A stretch of DNA of 64,000 nucleotides from Burkholderia sp. D-99 (lineage in GTDB: Bacteria > Pseudomonadota > Gammaproteobacteria > Burkholderiales > Burkholderiaceae), in contig NZ_JAAOXM010000004.1 in assembly GCF_011605345.1 (NCBI RefSeq), forward strand, positions 310,001 to 374,000. Reading direction: 5' to 3'. Every line of letters begins with the position of its first letter. Position 1 is the first letter of the stretch. Below are positions 20,004 through 28,756 of this stretch, in pieces. Position numbers and translations under genes: made by a program. Under the pieces are notes generated by a model that was not told the DNA's origin, did not search any database, and saw nothing but the letters and a program-made list of their open reading frames with translations.

Positions 20004-20134
20004 GGTTTCGTTGTCGCGGCAAACGGAATTTCTTGTTGGACGCGGAATTTCGGCACACGAACACTGCGGGGCATCGCGTCGGGTACCGCCCGACGCCCAA
20101 GCAAGGGCCCGGGGCCCCATCGCAGGAGACAGCC

Positions 20135-21523
20135 ATGCCGGCATCAGGAAGCGCCATCAACGTCCGGGAATTCATCGACGAACGCCCCGTCAGCCCGTTT
20201 CAGTGGCTGGTGGGGTTGCTCACGTTCGTCGTGATCTCGCTGGACGGCTGGGATACCGTCATCATCGGTTTCGTCGTGCCGGAGCTCATCAAGGAATGGG
20301 GCGTCACCAAAAGCGCGCTGGCGCCGGTACTCAGCGCCGCGCTGTTCGGGCTGGCAGCCGGCGCGCTGTCGGGCGGGCCGATCGCCGACCGGTTCGGCCG
20401 CAAGCGCGTGCTGGTCGCGAGCGTGCTGATCATCGGTATCGGGACGCTGGCCACTGCGCACGCGACGTCGCTCGCGACGATGCTGCCGATCCGCTTCGTC
20501 ACCGGGCTCGGCCTCGGCGCCGTGATGCCGAACGTCGTGACGCTGTGGTCCGAGTACGTGCCGGAACGCCGGCGCTCGTTCCTCGTGACGCTCGTGTACA
20601 GCGGGTTCACGGTCGGCGCCGCGCTGTGCGGGTTCATCGCGGCATGGATCATCCCGAGCTACGGGTGGCGCGCGATGCTGACGGTGGGTGGTGTGCTTGC
20701 GGTGGTCTGCGTCCCGATCCTGATGCGCTGGCTGCCCGAATCGGTCGCATTCCTGACGGTTCAGAACAAGCGTCCCGAACTGATTGCGAAGATCCTTGCC
20801 GCGATCGGCCGCACGCGCGTGGCGGCTGATACGACATTCTTCCTGCCCGCGCAGCCGAAGGTGAAAGGCGGCGCGATCGGCACGATCCTGTCGACGCGCT
20901 ATCTCGCGGGCACGGTCCTGATCTGGCTGTGTTATTTCGTCGGGCTGTTCGTCCTTTACCTGCTGTACAACTGGCTGCCGACGATGGCGAAAGACGCCGG
21001 TTATACCAGTGCACAAGGCGCGATCATGGTCGGCTTCCTGAACTGGGGCGGCACGCTGGGCTCGGTCGCGATCGGCTGGCTGATGGATCGCTTCGACCGC
21101 TACCGGGTGATCGCCGTGAGTTTTTGCCTGGCGGCACTGTCGCTCTGGGCCGTACACGGAATGCAGTCGACGTTCTGGGTCCTGCAGGTGCTCGCCTTTG
21201 CGTGGGGATGGTTCATTCCCGGCACCAATACCGGCATGAACGCGCTGACCGCGCGCTTCTACCCGACCGTCGCGCGTTCGACCGGATTGAGCTGGATGCA
21301 CGCGTTCGGACGGCTGGGCGCGATCGGCAGCGCATTTGCCGGCGCGGCGCTCCTGAGCGCGGGGCTGGGGCTCGGCCAGATTCTCCCGATCATGGCCGTC
21401 GCGCCGCTGACCGGCGCCGTAGCCGTGCTCGTGATCGCGGGGCTCGTGAAGCGCTGGGCGCTGGCCGATGAGTCGGCGGGAACGGCGGTGACTTCTGCGG
21501 CGGAGGTTTCCGCGAATACCTAA
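20135..21523 (+). CDS. MFS transporter, aromatic acid:H+ symporter type
   Basis: Twelve-helix inner-membrane carrier of 462 residues. The loop motif GGPIADRFGRKRVL after helix 2 and the opening ISLDGWDTVIIGFVVPEL are typical of the aromatic acid/H+ symporter group; the substrate is unknown. The ATG at 20135 follows CAGGAGACAGCC; a longer frame upstream runs antiparallel to nothing useful and overlaps the LysR gene, so it is rejected. The last 761 bp are repeated at 28759-29519, about 97% identical by eye until the last 20 codons. The two copies bracket the T6SS module. Confidence 0.92.
   Translation: MPASGSAINVREFIDERPVSPFQWLVGLLTFVVISLDGWDTVIIGFVVPELIKEWGVTKSALAPVLSAALFGLAAGALSGGPIADRFGRKRVLVASVLIIGIGTLATAHATSLATMLPIRFVTGLGLGAVMPNVVTLWSEYVPERRRSFLVTLVYSGFTVGAALCGFIAAWIIPSYGWRAMLTVGGVLAVVCVPILMRWLPESVAFLTVQNKRPELIAKILAAIGRTRVAADTTFFLPAQPKVKGGAIGTILSTRYLAGTVLIWLCYFVGLFVLYLLYNWLPTMAKDAGYTSAQGAIMVGFLNWGGTLGSVAIGWLMDRFDRYRVIAVSFCLAALSLWAVHGMQSTFWVLQVLAFAWGWFIPGTNTGMNALTARFYPTVARSTGLSWMHAFGRLGAIGSAFAGAALLSAGLGLGQILPIMAVAPLTGAVAVLVIAGLVKRWALADESAGTAVTSAAEVSANT
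20763..21523 (+). repeat. Long direct repeat, left copy (3' part of MFS gene)
   Basis: This segment, from codon 210 to the stop of the MFS gene, matches 28759-29519 in the same orientation. I count about 18 substitutions over the first 700 bp; the last 60 bp differ more. Similarity ends at the stop codons. The sequence after it (21524 onward) belongs to the T6SS module and is unrelated to what follows the right copy. Confidence 0.93.
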
Positions 21524-21597
21524 CGATAGCCGTCGCGACAGCGCTCAGATCCGGCAGGTCGCCACCTTCCTGTCGGTCTCGCCAACAATCTCCGCGG

Positions 21598-22053
21598 TCA
21601 ACGAGGGGATAACGACTTGTGTCCCGTTGCCTTCAACGCGACATTGACATCATCGCGCGTGTTGACGATACGGCCTTCCACCTTGCAGTCCGATTGCACC
21701 GGCTTCGCACCGACTGCAAATCCCACGCCGCCGAGATCGGTTGCTACCCATTGCGCGTTGCGCTTTTCAAGCGCGAACTTCATGATCTCGGCCTGGTCAT
21801 CCGTCATCTCCAGGCTGCCGTCCTTATCCGTCAATGCAACACATGCGAAGGCGGCATCACGATCCTTGATCAGATCGACCACGAAATAGTGGTAATCCTT
21901 CAGGTCCGGTTCGCTGTCGTTCAGCCGGTGAACGGCGGCCAGTATATGGGCGCGGTCAGGGTCGCTCTTGTCCAGATCGCGGGCATACGTCACGTTGGCG
22001 ACGGTCGCGACGAGGATCAATGCGCATGCAGTGAGCTTTGATAGCTTTATCAT
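21598..22053 (-). CDS. Small exported protein, candidate T6SS immunity protein
   Basis: A protein of 151 residues with a clear signal peptide (MIKLSKLTACALILVATVA, cleavage probably after TYA). The mature part is short and charged with three cysteines; no family is recognised. The frame is open up to an ATG that directly follows the effector stop (TAGATG at 22153-22158), so a longer, coupled product of 185 residues is possible, but only the ATG at 22053 places a signal peptide at the N-terminus. It is the last gene after a peptidoglycan-hydrolase effector, the usual position of a periplasmic immunity gene. The immunity role is inferred from context. Confidence 0.65.
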   Translation of the reverse strand: MIKLSKLTACALILVATVANVTYARDLDKSDPDRAHILAAVHRLNDSEPDLKDYHYFVVDLIKDRDAAFACVALTDKDGSLEMTDDQAEIMKFALEKRNAQWVATDLGGVGFAVGAKPVQSDCKVEGRIVNTRDDVNVALKATGHKSLSPR

Positions 22054-22155
22054 CAAGATTCGAGAAAAATAAGTAACCGGGATCGCCCCGTCATCGAGCG
22101 GCAGTGCGAACGTCTCGCGGGACATCGCAACACCCGGCGTCGGGCAAAAGTACAT

Positions 22156-24147
22156 CTATCGAGTCGATGCTGCCGTCATCGATGTGCTGCCGTCATCCGG
22201 CACAAGCGCCAGTTGATAGTCATCATCCGTTGCGTCATAGCCGTTCGGGAGACGATACGCTACCACCAAAGACGGCGGCAGATGGCTTTTGTTCACCTCA
22301 TGCGCCTTGCCCTGGTTCCCACCCAACGTTGCCAACGATTGCAGATGTTGATGAGCATCGAAGCGATGAGCACCGTTGACAAAGGTAACGTGGTACGCGC
22401 TCTTGCCGAAGCGCACGACGGCGATGGCGCCGTACACCGGCTTGTTCCCCTTGGTCGGCTTCCCCCACTTCAGGAAACTGCTTGCCATCGCATTGGTCTT
22501 TCCCTTCGTCCCCTCATAGCCCGCGCGCTGCAGACACCAGTTCACGAATGCCGCACAGTATGCGGCGGAATTCGGATCAGCCTTGGCTTGCGACGTCGCA
22601 CCGAAATACTCCTTGATGTGCTCGGTGGAAACGTCTCCTCCCTTGCGCTTGATGCCGACGCGACGCTCCTCCTCTGCATACGTCATCCACGGTGCATGAC
22701 TGGCACTCAGTGCCTCGGTTTTCGGGTGATCGCTCTCGTCCCGGGAACGGACAGCATGCACTTCCGGCGCCGGCTTTGGCGCGGGTGATGACCCGGCAGA
22801 CCCGCTTGCCGGATGCGTGCTTGGGTGCGCAGGCGCGCTCGTTGCAGGTGCGGCAGGAGCCGTATGAACGGCTTTCCCGTGAGTCTCCGCTGCGTGGGCC
22901 GAGGCAGCGGTCGATGCAGATGCCGCGGTCGTCGCGGGAGCCGCCGCTGCGACGGCCGATCCGGCGCCCACAGGGGCCGCCGCAGATGATGAGCCTGCCG
23001 CCACCGGTGCGGCGGCCGTTGCCGCGCCCGGTGACGAAGACGGGTGCGCATGTGCCTTCGGTACGGTCAATACCTGATGCGGATACAGAAAGTACGGCGA
23101 TGCAATGCCGTTCAGACGCGCCAGCACGCGATAGCTCGTCGAGTATTTTTTCGCGATCTTGCTGAGCGTATCGCCTTTCTGAACGATATAGGTCTCCGTA
23201 CCGCCATGCGGAGCGACGCTGGCTGCGCTGGCGTGCGAGGCGGCAGCAGCGGGAGCGGGAGCGGGAGCGGGAGTCGGGGTAGGCGCCGCGGGATGACTCG
23301 CTGCAGGCTGAGGCTGCGCAGGCGCAGGCGGCGGCTTGTGCAATTCGGTCGCCGACGGCACGACGATTGTCGGCGCAACGACCGTAATGGCCGTAGCGGG
23401 CGTCGTCGGTGTCACGGTCTGCTCGATCTGCACCCACTTGTGATCGTGTTCCGACCAGGCCTGCAAGGAAACCGGCCCACCCGACAGCGCGGCCTGTACC
23501 TGCACTTGCCCGTTCTTGTCCGTGACCAGGTCGATCGTTTTGCCGCCCTGGGTTGCCTTCATTTTGGTGTTGACCAGATGCGCCTTGGCCTGGTCGAGCA
23601 CGTAGACGTTCACCGTCGGCAGACAGCCTTTGCAGCCAGCCTTCTGTGCGCGTTCGATAGCCCGCTTCATCGACGGGCCACCGGCCACTTCGATAATGTT
23701 CTTCGCGTATTTCTTGTCCGTGGCGTAACCAGCCGACTGCAGCGCCCGTGCTTCCGCTTCGAGATTCCCCTTTACCCCTTCGCTATAAAGACCCGCCGCC
23801 GCATAGCGAGGATTCGATGCAAGAAATTTCTGACGATCTCGCAAGCTCTCCAGCATGGACGGATACACGCGAAACGCAGCCGTCACCAAATACTTGCTTC
23901 CATCTTCCCTCTCTTCCGGGACGGTAAAGGTACGCGACTCACCGTGCCACGACGCATCAGCCTTGATGTTGAAGAAGTTGTTCGTTCCCTGCAGAACGCG
24001 CTCTCCCCAGCCCGTTTCCTGCGCAGCCTGCGCAAGAATCAGTTTCCACGAGCAGCCCGTCTCGTCGGCGACCTGTCGAGCCGGACAATACAGGTTCTTG
24101 ATGAATTCCAGTTCGTCGTCGTACGTATATTTCTTGTCGCCCGCCAT
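22156..24147 (-). CDS. Multidomain peptidoglycan hydrolase, candidate T6SS effector
   Basis: A 663-residue protein without a signal peptide, as expected for T6SS cargo. Residues 10-170 are a FlgJ-type glucosaminidase domain with catalytic Glu44 in AQAAQETGWGER and the motif NNFFNIKA. Residues 178-245 look like a small beta-sandwich linker. Pro/Ala-rich spacers flank a LysM domain at 319-363 (TYIVQKGDTLSKIAKKYS). Residues 480-640 form a Cys/His amidase or endopeptidase-like domain (NlpC/P60 or CHAP superfamily, TIGR02594-like) with Cys531 in AAYCAAFVNWCL and His586 in AYHVTFVNG. It could cut both glycan strands and peptides. It lies 3 bp after an exported protein gene and downstream of vgrG, so secretion on that VgrG is likely but inferred. 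Confidence 0.82.
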   Translation of the reverse strand: MAGDKKYTYDDELEFIKNLYCPARQVADETGCSWKLILAQAAQETGWGERVLQGTNNFFNIKADASWHGESRTFTVPEEREDGSKYLVTAAFRVYPSMLESLRDRQKFLASNPRYAAAGLYSEGVKGNLEAEARALQSAGYATDKKYAKNIIEVAGGPSMKRAIERAQKAGCKGCLPTVNVYVLDQAKAHLVNTKMKATQGGKTIDLVTDKNGQVQVQAALSGGPVSLQAWSEHDHKWVQIEQTVTPTTPATAITVVAPTIVVPSATELHKPPPAPAQPQPAASHPAAPTPTPAPAPAPAAAASHASAASVAPHGGTETYIVQKGDTLSKIAKKYSTSYRVLARLNGIASPYFLYPHQVLTVPKAHAHPSSSPGAATAAAPVAAGSSSAAAPVGAGSAVAAAAPATTAASASTAASAHAAETHGKAVHTAPAAPATSAPAHPSTHPASGSAGSSPAPKPAPEVHAVRSRDESDHPKTEALSASHAPWMTYAEEERRVGIKRKGGDVSTEHIKEYFGATSQAKADPNSAAYCAAFVNWCLQRAGYEGTKGKTNAMASSFLKWGKPTKGNKPVYGAIAVVRFGKSAYHVTFVNGAHRFDAHQHLQSLATLGGNQGKAHEVNKSHLPPSLVVAYRLPNGYDATDDDYQLALVPDDGSTSMTAASTR

Positions 24148-24150
24148 GAC

Positions 24151-25281
24151 TTAACTCGCTCCCCGCTGAAATACAGCGCCATGCCCTTTGGTTTTCGTCA
24201 CGCCGACCCAATTACTGCCGTCGAACCCGATCGCATCCATCTCGCTGCCGAACGTATGGAGCGTACTCACGGCATGCGAGGTCGGATCGATGGACAGCAA
24301 CACGGCGCGATTGCCCTTGCATGCGTCACCGATGACGCTCACGGTACGATTGCCGCTAGCGACCGCATCGATGCTGCAGAGCGTGCCATTTCCCGTCGAG
24401 AAGGTGGACGTTGTCTTTCCCGCAGGATCGACCGTCACGACCGTCAACACACCAGCAGGCGTGACGCCGACGTCATGCACAAGCCCGTCGGAAGACACGA
24501 ACGCACTCGCCGCCGTCACGTTGCCGGGCAACGGATACGCGGAACGGACATATCGCTTGCTGTCGAGATCGATCTGCGACACCGCGTATCCGTCGTGCCC
24601 TGCTCCGGCGTTCGGCAGGAACTTGCCTGCCACCAGAAGGCGCCGGCCATCCAGCCGGGCGGACGCGTCGGTCCAGAATGCTCCACTCGAAAGCTGCGTC
24701 AGCGTGGGCTGCCCGAGATCGGCATCGAAGTGCGCGACGAATGTGCCGAATGGCCCGCCACGCTGCAATGTCGCGCTCGTGCCCCCTGCGACATTGACGC
24801 CGGCAGGACCCACGTCGAGCATGTAGAACCACTCGTCAAAGCCTGCATGAATCGGCTGCCGCTTTTCGAGCTTGCCCGCAACGGAGAGGCGGTTCACGAC
24901 GACGCTCGTTTGATTGAGCGACTCGCTGCCCTGCGTGTGTTCCTCGGTCACCGCATAAATCGAGTGGCCGTCGCTACCACAGGCCACCGCCGAATTGCTG
25001 ACATGACCCGAGCCATATGGAATGGCGGTACGCCACTCCACCCGGCGGCTACCCGCATCGACCAGCACGACCATTGCGGATCGGCTCGGCGCGCTGTCGT
25101 CATAGATATGTCCGCTGATGCAGTAACGGTCATTGCCGAGAGGATTGATGGCGTCGGCACTGAATCCTGCCGGCGTACCGAGCGGAAGCTCCGTCGTCTG
25201 CGCCGATGCAACCGTGGCGTGGACCAGCATCGCACCCAATACAGCGCGTATCCAGTACTTGACCTGCACTCGTGCTTTCAT
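24151..25281 (-). CDS. Exported propeller-like protein between vgrG and effector
   Basis: A 376-residue protein that I do not recognise. The signal peptide (MKARVQVKYWIRAVLGAMLV, cleavage probably after ASA) directs it to the periplasm; an upstream start at 25323 adds 14 charged residues. The mature sequence consists of repeated segments of 40-50 residues rich in Gly, Asp, Ser and Val with recurring VDxxGxxxxTF-like turns, which suggests a beta-propeller. It is 71 bp after vgrG and 3 bp before the effector. Being periplasmic it cannot be a cytoplasmic chaperone or adaptor for the effector; it may be an immunity or wall-binding protein. Function is unproven. Confidence 0.72.
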   Translation of the reverse strand: MKARVQVKYWIRAVLGAMLVHATVASAQTTELPLGTPAGFSADAINPLGNDRYCISGHIYDDSAPSRSAMVVLVDAGSRRVEWRTAIPYGSGHVSNSAVACGSDGHSIYAVTEEHTQGSESLNQTSVVVNRLSVAGKLEKRQPIHAGFDEWFYMLDVGPAGVNVAGGTSATLQRGGPFGTFVAHFDADLGQPTLTQLSSGAFWTDASARLDGRRLLVAGKFLPNAGAGHDGYAVSQIDLDSKRYVRSAYPLPGNVTAASAFVSSDGLVHDVGVTPAGVLTVVTVDPAGKTTSTFSTGNGTLCSIDAVASGNRTVSVIGDACKGNRAVLLSIDPTSHAVSTLHTFGSEMDAIGFDGSNWVGVTKTKGHGAVFQRGAS

Positions 25282-25352
25282 CTGCTTTTGCCTTATCTCT
25301 CTGACTGCCTTTCGCGACCTCAAATGCCCACCCGTCCACTTCCGGATGGGGG

Positions 25353-28226
25353 TCAGGCCGCCGTGTGTTCCGTATCCGTCGAATCGTCCGCGTCAGTCGA
25401 ATCGTCTTCGCCCGTCGTGTCGCCGGCATCGTCCGTCATCGCATGATCCGCGTAGTCAAACACGCCCGCATCGGGGTGATCGACCTCGTTGGCGCTCATG
25501 TAGAACGGCTCCTGATACATCATCGTCTTCCATTTGCCATGGTTCAGATCGAAGATCGCGTGGATCTGCTGCGGCGTATCGGTAAAGGCGCGCAAGGTCT
25601 GTCCACTGCCATCGAGCATGCCGCTGCCGAGAATGACCCCCGCGTCACCAACCAATCGATAACCGACCGCCTGCACAACGCCATCCGGTTTGTGCAGGAC
25701 TTCGTCGAGCACCAGTTGCTGGCTGTACTGCAACGGTTGCTGGCTTTCGAAAAACGCCTGCTGCGGGGGCGAGACGCTCGTGCCGCCTTGCTTTTCCCAC
25801 GATGCGCACCGCTCGAGGATCTGCCCCGGCGTACCGTTCTCGATCCCGTTCGTCGAGATCTTGATGTAAGAGTTGCCCGCGCCGATCCAGATTTCTTTCG
25901 GAGCGGTCAGAACGATCCGGCCGTCCTTGGTCGAGATCGAAATGTCTTTCAATGCCGCCAACGCCATCGCATCACCCTGTGCCTGGATCTCGACCTTGCC
26001 TTTGGCCGCGAACAGTTTCATCCCCGCTTTCTGAACGAACAGGCTGAGTTTCTCCGCAACGCTCGCGACAAGAGACTTGCCTGTCGCAACGTGCATGTTT
26101 TGCCCGCTGACGAGATTGACGTGCTCATCTGCCGTGATCTGCGTCGACTGCTGCGTCGACAGCGCGATACCGTCCGGACTTGCCATCAGCATCACCGGCT
26201 TCGCAAAGCTGTTCGCGCTGCCCGTGCCACCGCCAGCAGTCCGCCCGCCATGCGACGCGGCAGTGACACTGTGCCGCGTCGCATCACGGAATCCGGCCAG
26301 CGCATCGCTGCCCGGCTGCAGGCTTTCCGCCTGGCTCGCCACACTCGCCTGCGACTGCGCGTCGAGCACCCCGTATGCATTGACGAGTTGCTCCGTCGCC
26401 TCGCCTGCATCCAGCGGTTGTCCCGCGGTCGCCTGATGCGTCGATATGTACAATCCTTGACCTGCACGGATCGCGCCGTATGCTGTCGACTTCAGATCGA
26501 AGCCCGTTCCGAGATAGCTTCCCCGCGTGTTGTCGGCATGCTCGACAAGGTGCCCGAGATGCAGATGCGAATCGCCACTCGTCGAGTACAGCTGCGCCCG
26601 GTTCTGGCCAGTAGAGTCATCCATCACGAGATGGTTGTAACCACTGCCGCCATATTCTTTCGACCGATAGCCGGACAAGACGCCGTGGCTGTGCCACTGG
26701 GGCCGGACGCTCCCGTTGTAGACTCGATGGAGAACGATCGGCCTGTCACAATCCCCGCCTACGTATCCGACCAATACTTCCTCACCGACCCTCGGAACGT
26801 GAACGCTCCCGTACCCGCCACCGGTATCCGATTGCGCAACTCTCACCCAGCATGAAGCACTCGCATCGGCCGGGTTTTGGCGATCCCACACGAACATGAC
26901 CTTGACCCGGTTCAGTTCGTCCGTGTACACCTCTTCTCCACGGGGACCCACTACGATGGCCGTCTCCAGCTCCATCACCGGCTTCTTGTGCTCGAACGGG
27001 CTCCGATACGGGACGGTCACCCGCTGCGCTTCCACCTCGACCAGGTAAAATCCCGCCGATCCATCTCCGTGCACAACGGCCTCTCCCGTATGTGCCGATT
27101 TCGCGTGCGCAAGCTGGCTCTGCAAGCTATGCGGGAAGCTCGCTTCCTGGATGGGCAGCGGCAGGTTGTTCTCGATGTGCCGCTGCACCTTGATCGCGAC
27201 GAATTCGCGCTGGCTGGCCGAGTCGCGATCATGTTCCGGATGTCCCGTCAAAGTGAAGCGACAACCGGCGTCAATTGCGCGGACACCACCCACGCCGAAG
27301 AATCGCTTCGCTCGCGACTCCCATTCCTCCAGGTGAATCTTTGACAGGTGTTCGCCGCGGCTCCGGTCCAGATACGTATAGGCGCCGGTGTATTCGTAGA
27401 CTTCAGCCTGCTCCGGCAAATTCCCCTGACCAGACATTGTCGGCAAAGTCGTGCCTTTGGGATTGACGACGGACGAAGGCGCCTTGTAATCGAACGTGCG
27501 TGTCGTGTAAACGGTGCTCTGCAACGTCCGGGAACCCGCCCACTGCGCAAATGCATCCGTTTCGCCACGCGTACCCGACCTGGAGAACCCGACCGAACCG
27601 GGTGACATCTCATCGAGTGAGTAGATATCGTCGGTCACGACAAATCGATGCGACTTCCCGTCGTTGTCGTGCCGCCAGAAGCCGAACAAGCCCTCTTCCT
27701 CCAGCAAGCGATGGATGAAATTCCAGTCGGTCTCGCTCTGGCGGCAATATGAACGCGAAGGCAGCGGCTTCAGCAACGCAAATTCGAACTGCCCTCGTGC
27801 CTGCGGATGCACGTTGAATACGTCCGTGATGATGGCGTCGACGCTTTTGTCCTGCCAGTACCGCATGTCGGTGCGGAACTTGAGGAAATGCATCCAGGAA
27901 GCGAAAGTCAGCTGATAGCTCGAAAGGCTACCGTCAGCACCCAGTCTGCGAGCCGTATGAATGTAGCCGTTGAGCGGCCGATAGGACTTGTTCGCTTGTT
28001 GAATCCAGAGCGTGATCGGTTGGGCGATCAGCGTCTTCAATTCGATGTCGCCCGCCGTGGAGACCATGTCGAGCGTCACGCTAAAATCGCGACCAAGCTC
28101 GGCATAGGTCACGGCTCGCCGCGGTACGAGTGCGTTCTCCGGCAACATCGGGATGCTCGTCTTGAGCAGGCGGTCCTGCTGGATCAGGCCGCCACGAATC
28201 GCCTGAGCCACTTCGGTCATGTTCAT
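25353..28226 (-). CDS. vgrG: Type VI secretion spike protein VgrG
   Basis: Spike-tip protein of 957 residues. It has the gp27-like first half (SETDWNFIHRLLEEEGLFGFWRH is the typical VgrG motif), the gp5-like OB region (VKVMFVWDRQ, WVRVAQSDTGGGYGSVHVPRVGEEVLVGYVGGD) and a DUF2345 needle extension (about residues 640-810, QITADEHVNLVSGQNMHVATG). About 145 further residues follow, ending in an acidic Asp/Ser/Thr repeat tail. It is the first gene of a minus-strand module with the effector and two exported proteins. No other T6SS structural gene is in the window, so this is an orphan VgrG island relying on an apparatus elsewhere. Confidence 0.95.
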   Translation of the reverse strand: MNMTEVAQAIRGGLIQQDRLLKTSIPMLPENALVPRRAVTYAELGRDFSVTLDMVSTAGDIELKTLIAQPITLWIQQANKSYRPLNGYIHTARRLGADGSLSSYQLTFASWMHFLKFRTDMRYWQDKSVDAIITDVFNVHPQARGQFEFALLKPLPSRSYCRQSETDWNFIHRLLEEEGLFGFWRHDNDGKSHRFVVTDDIYSLDEMSPGSVGFSRSGTRGETDAFAQWAGSRTLQSTVYTTRTFDYKAPSSVVNPKGTTLPTMSGQGNLPEQAEVYEYTGAYTYLDRSRGEHLSKIHLEEWESRAKRFFGVGGVRAIDAGCRFTLTGHPEHDRDSASQREFVAIKVQRHIENNLPLPIQEASFPHSLQSQLAHAKSAHTGEAVVHGDGSAGFYLVEVEAQRVTVPYRSPFEHKKPVMELETAIVVGPRGEEVYTDELNRVKVMFVWDRQNPADASASCWVRVAQSDTGGGYGSVHVPRVGEEVLVGYVGGDCDRPIVLHRVYNGSVRPQWHSHGVLSGYRSKEYGGSGYNHLVMDDSTGQNRAQLYSTSGDSHLHLGHLVEHADNTRGSYLGTGFDLKSTAYGAIRAGQGLYISTHQATAGQPLDAGEATEQLVNAYGVLDAQSQASVASQAESLQPGSDALAGFRDATRHSVTAASHGGRTAGGGTGSANSFAKPVMLMASPDGIALSTQQSTQITADEHVNLVSGQNMHVATGKSLVASVAEKLSLFVQKAGMKLFAAKGKVEIQAQGDAMALAALKDISISTKDGRIVLTAPKEIWIGAGNSYIKISTNGIENGTPGQILERCASWEKQGGTSVSPPQQAFFESQQPLQYSQQLVLDEVLHKPDGVVQAVGYRLVGDAGVILGSGMLDGSGQTLRAFTDTPQQIHAIFDLNHGKWKTMMYQEPFYMSANEVDHPDAGVFDYADHAMTDDAGDTTGEDDSTDADDSTDTEHTAA

Positions 28227-28756
28227 TCGTTATCCATCTTCTTGTTTTTTGCGAGCCAGCAGTGGTCCGCACTCTCACGGGAACGGCACCCCGTCTTGCC
28301 GCCGCAATTCTAGCGGCAACAACAAGTCGCGAGATTGTATTTAATCTCTAAAACAACAATATTGACTGACAAAAATTGAAGTGCGAATCACGAACCTGCC
28401 AGCCGCATCCTTTCGGCATCTTCAATATTTCATTTTCCAAACAACTTCATTTATTTTTAATTTCTATTTTCGTTACAGAGAATGAAATATGTAATGTCGA
28501 GGTGCCTCACGGTAACCGCCACAGTCGATGCTGATGTCGACGACGCTTCAATCAGCCCCACTGGCGTTGTATCCGGCTGAACCGCCCGGAGGCGGACGAC
28601 GTCGCAATCAATACCGGCTGTTCAGTGCTGTCAACTGAAAAGCGAACCGCCTATCGGGTTCGCCTCATTGCAGACCAATTTGATTCAAACTGAATGAGTT
28701 ACGCAACGAACCATTTCGGAACAGCCAACACGGCAAATCAAGCACCGCGCCTCGCT
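28227..28756. other. AT-rich intergenic region upstream of vgrG
   Basis: About 530 bp without a credible gene. The part at 28310-28500 is strikingly AT-rich compared with the surrounding DNA and should hold the vgrG promoter. The part at 28500-28756 is GC-richer, carries a hairpin at 28642-28663, and ends at the junction with the truncated MFS copy. In-frame translation of the MFS copy meets a stop at 28695-28697 with no start codon after it. Confidence 0.6.
28642..28663 (-). terminator. Possible minus-strand hairpin terminator
   Basis: A stem with 7-bp arms (GCGAACC / GGTTCGC) and an 8-nt loop. Read on the minus strand it is followed by TTTTC, as in a weak intrinsic terminator. No intact minus-strand gene lies close upstream of it, so it may be a leftover from the donor of the inserted module. 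Confidence 0.35.

Noticed and set aside
23220..23300. Short tandem repeat of GGGAGC-like units as a possible regulatory repeat
   Set aside because: It lies within the effector gene and encodes the Pro/Ala linker before the LysM domain, so it is explained by protein low complexity.
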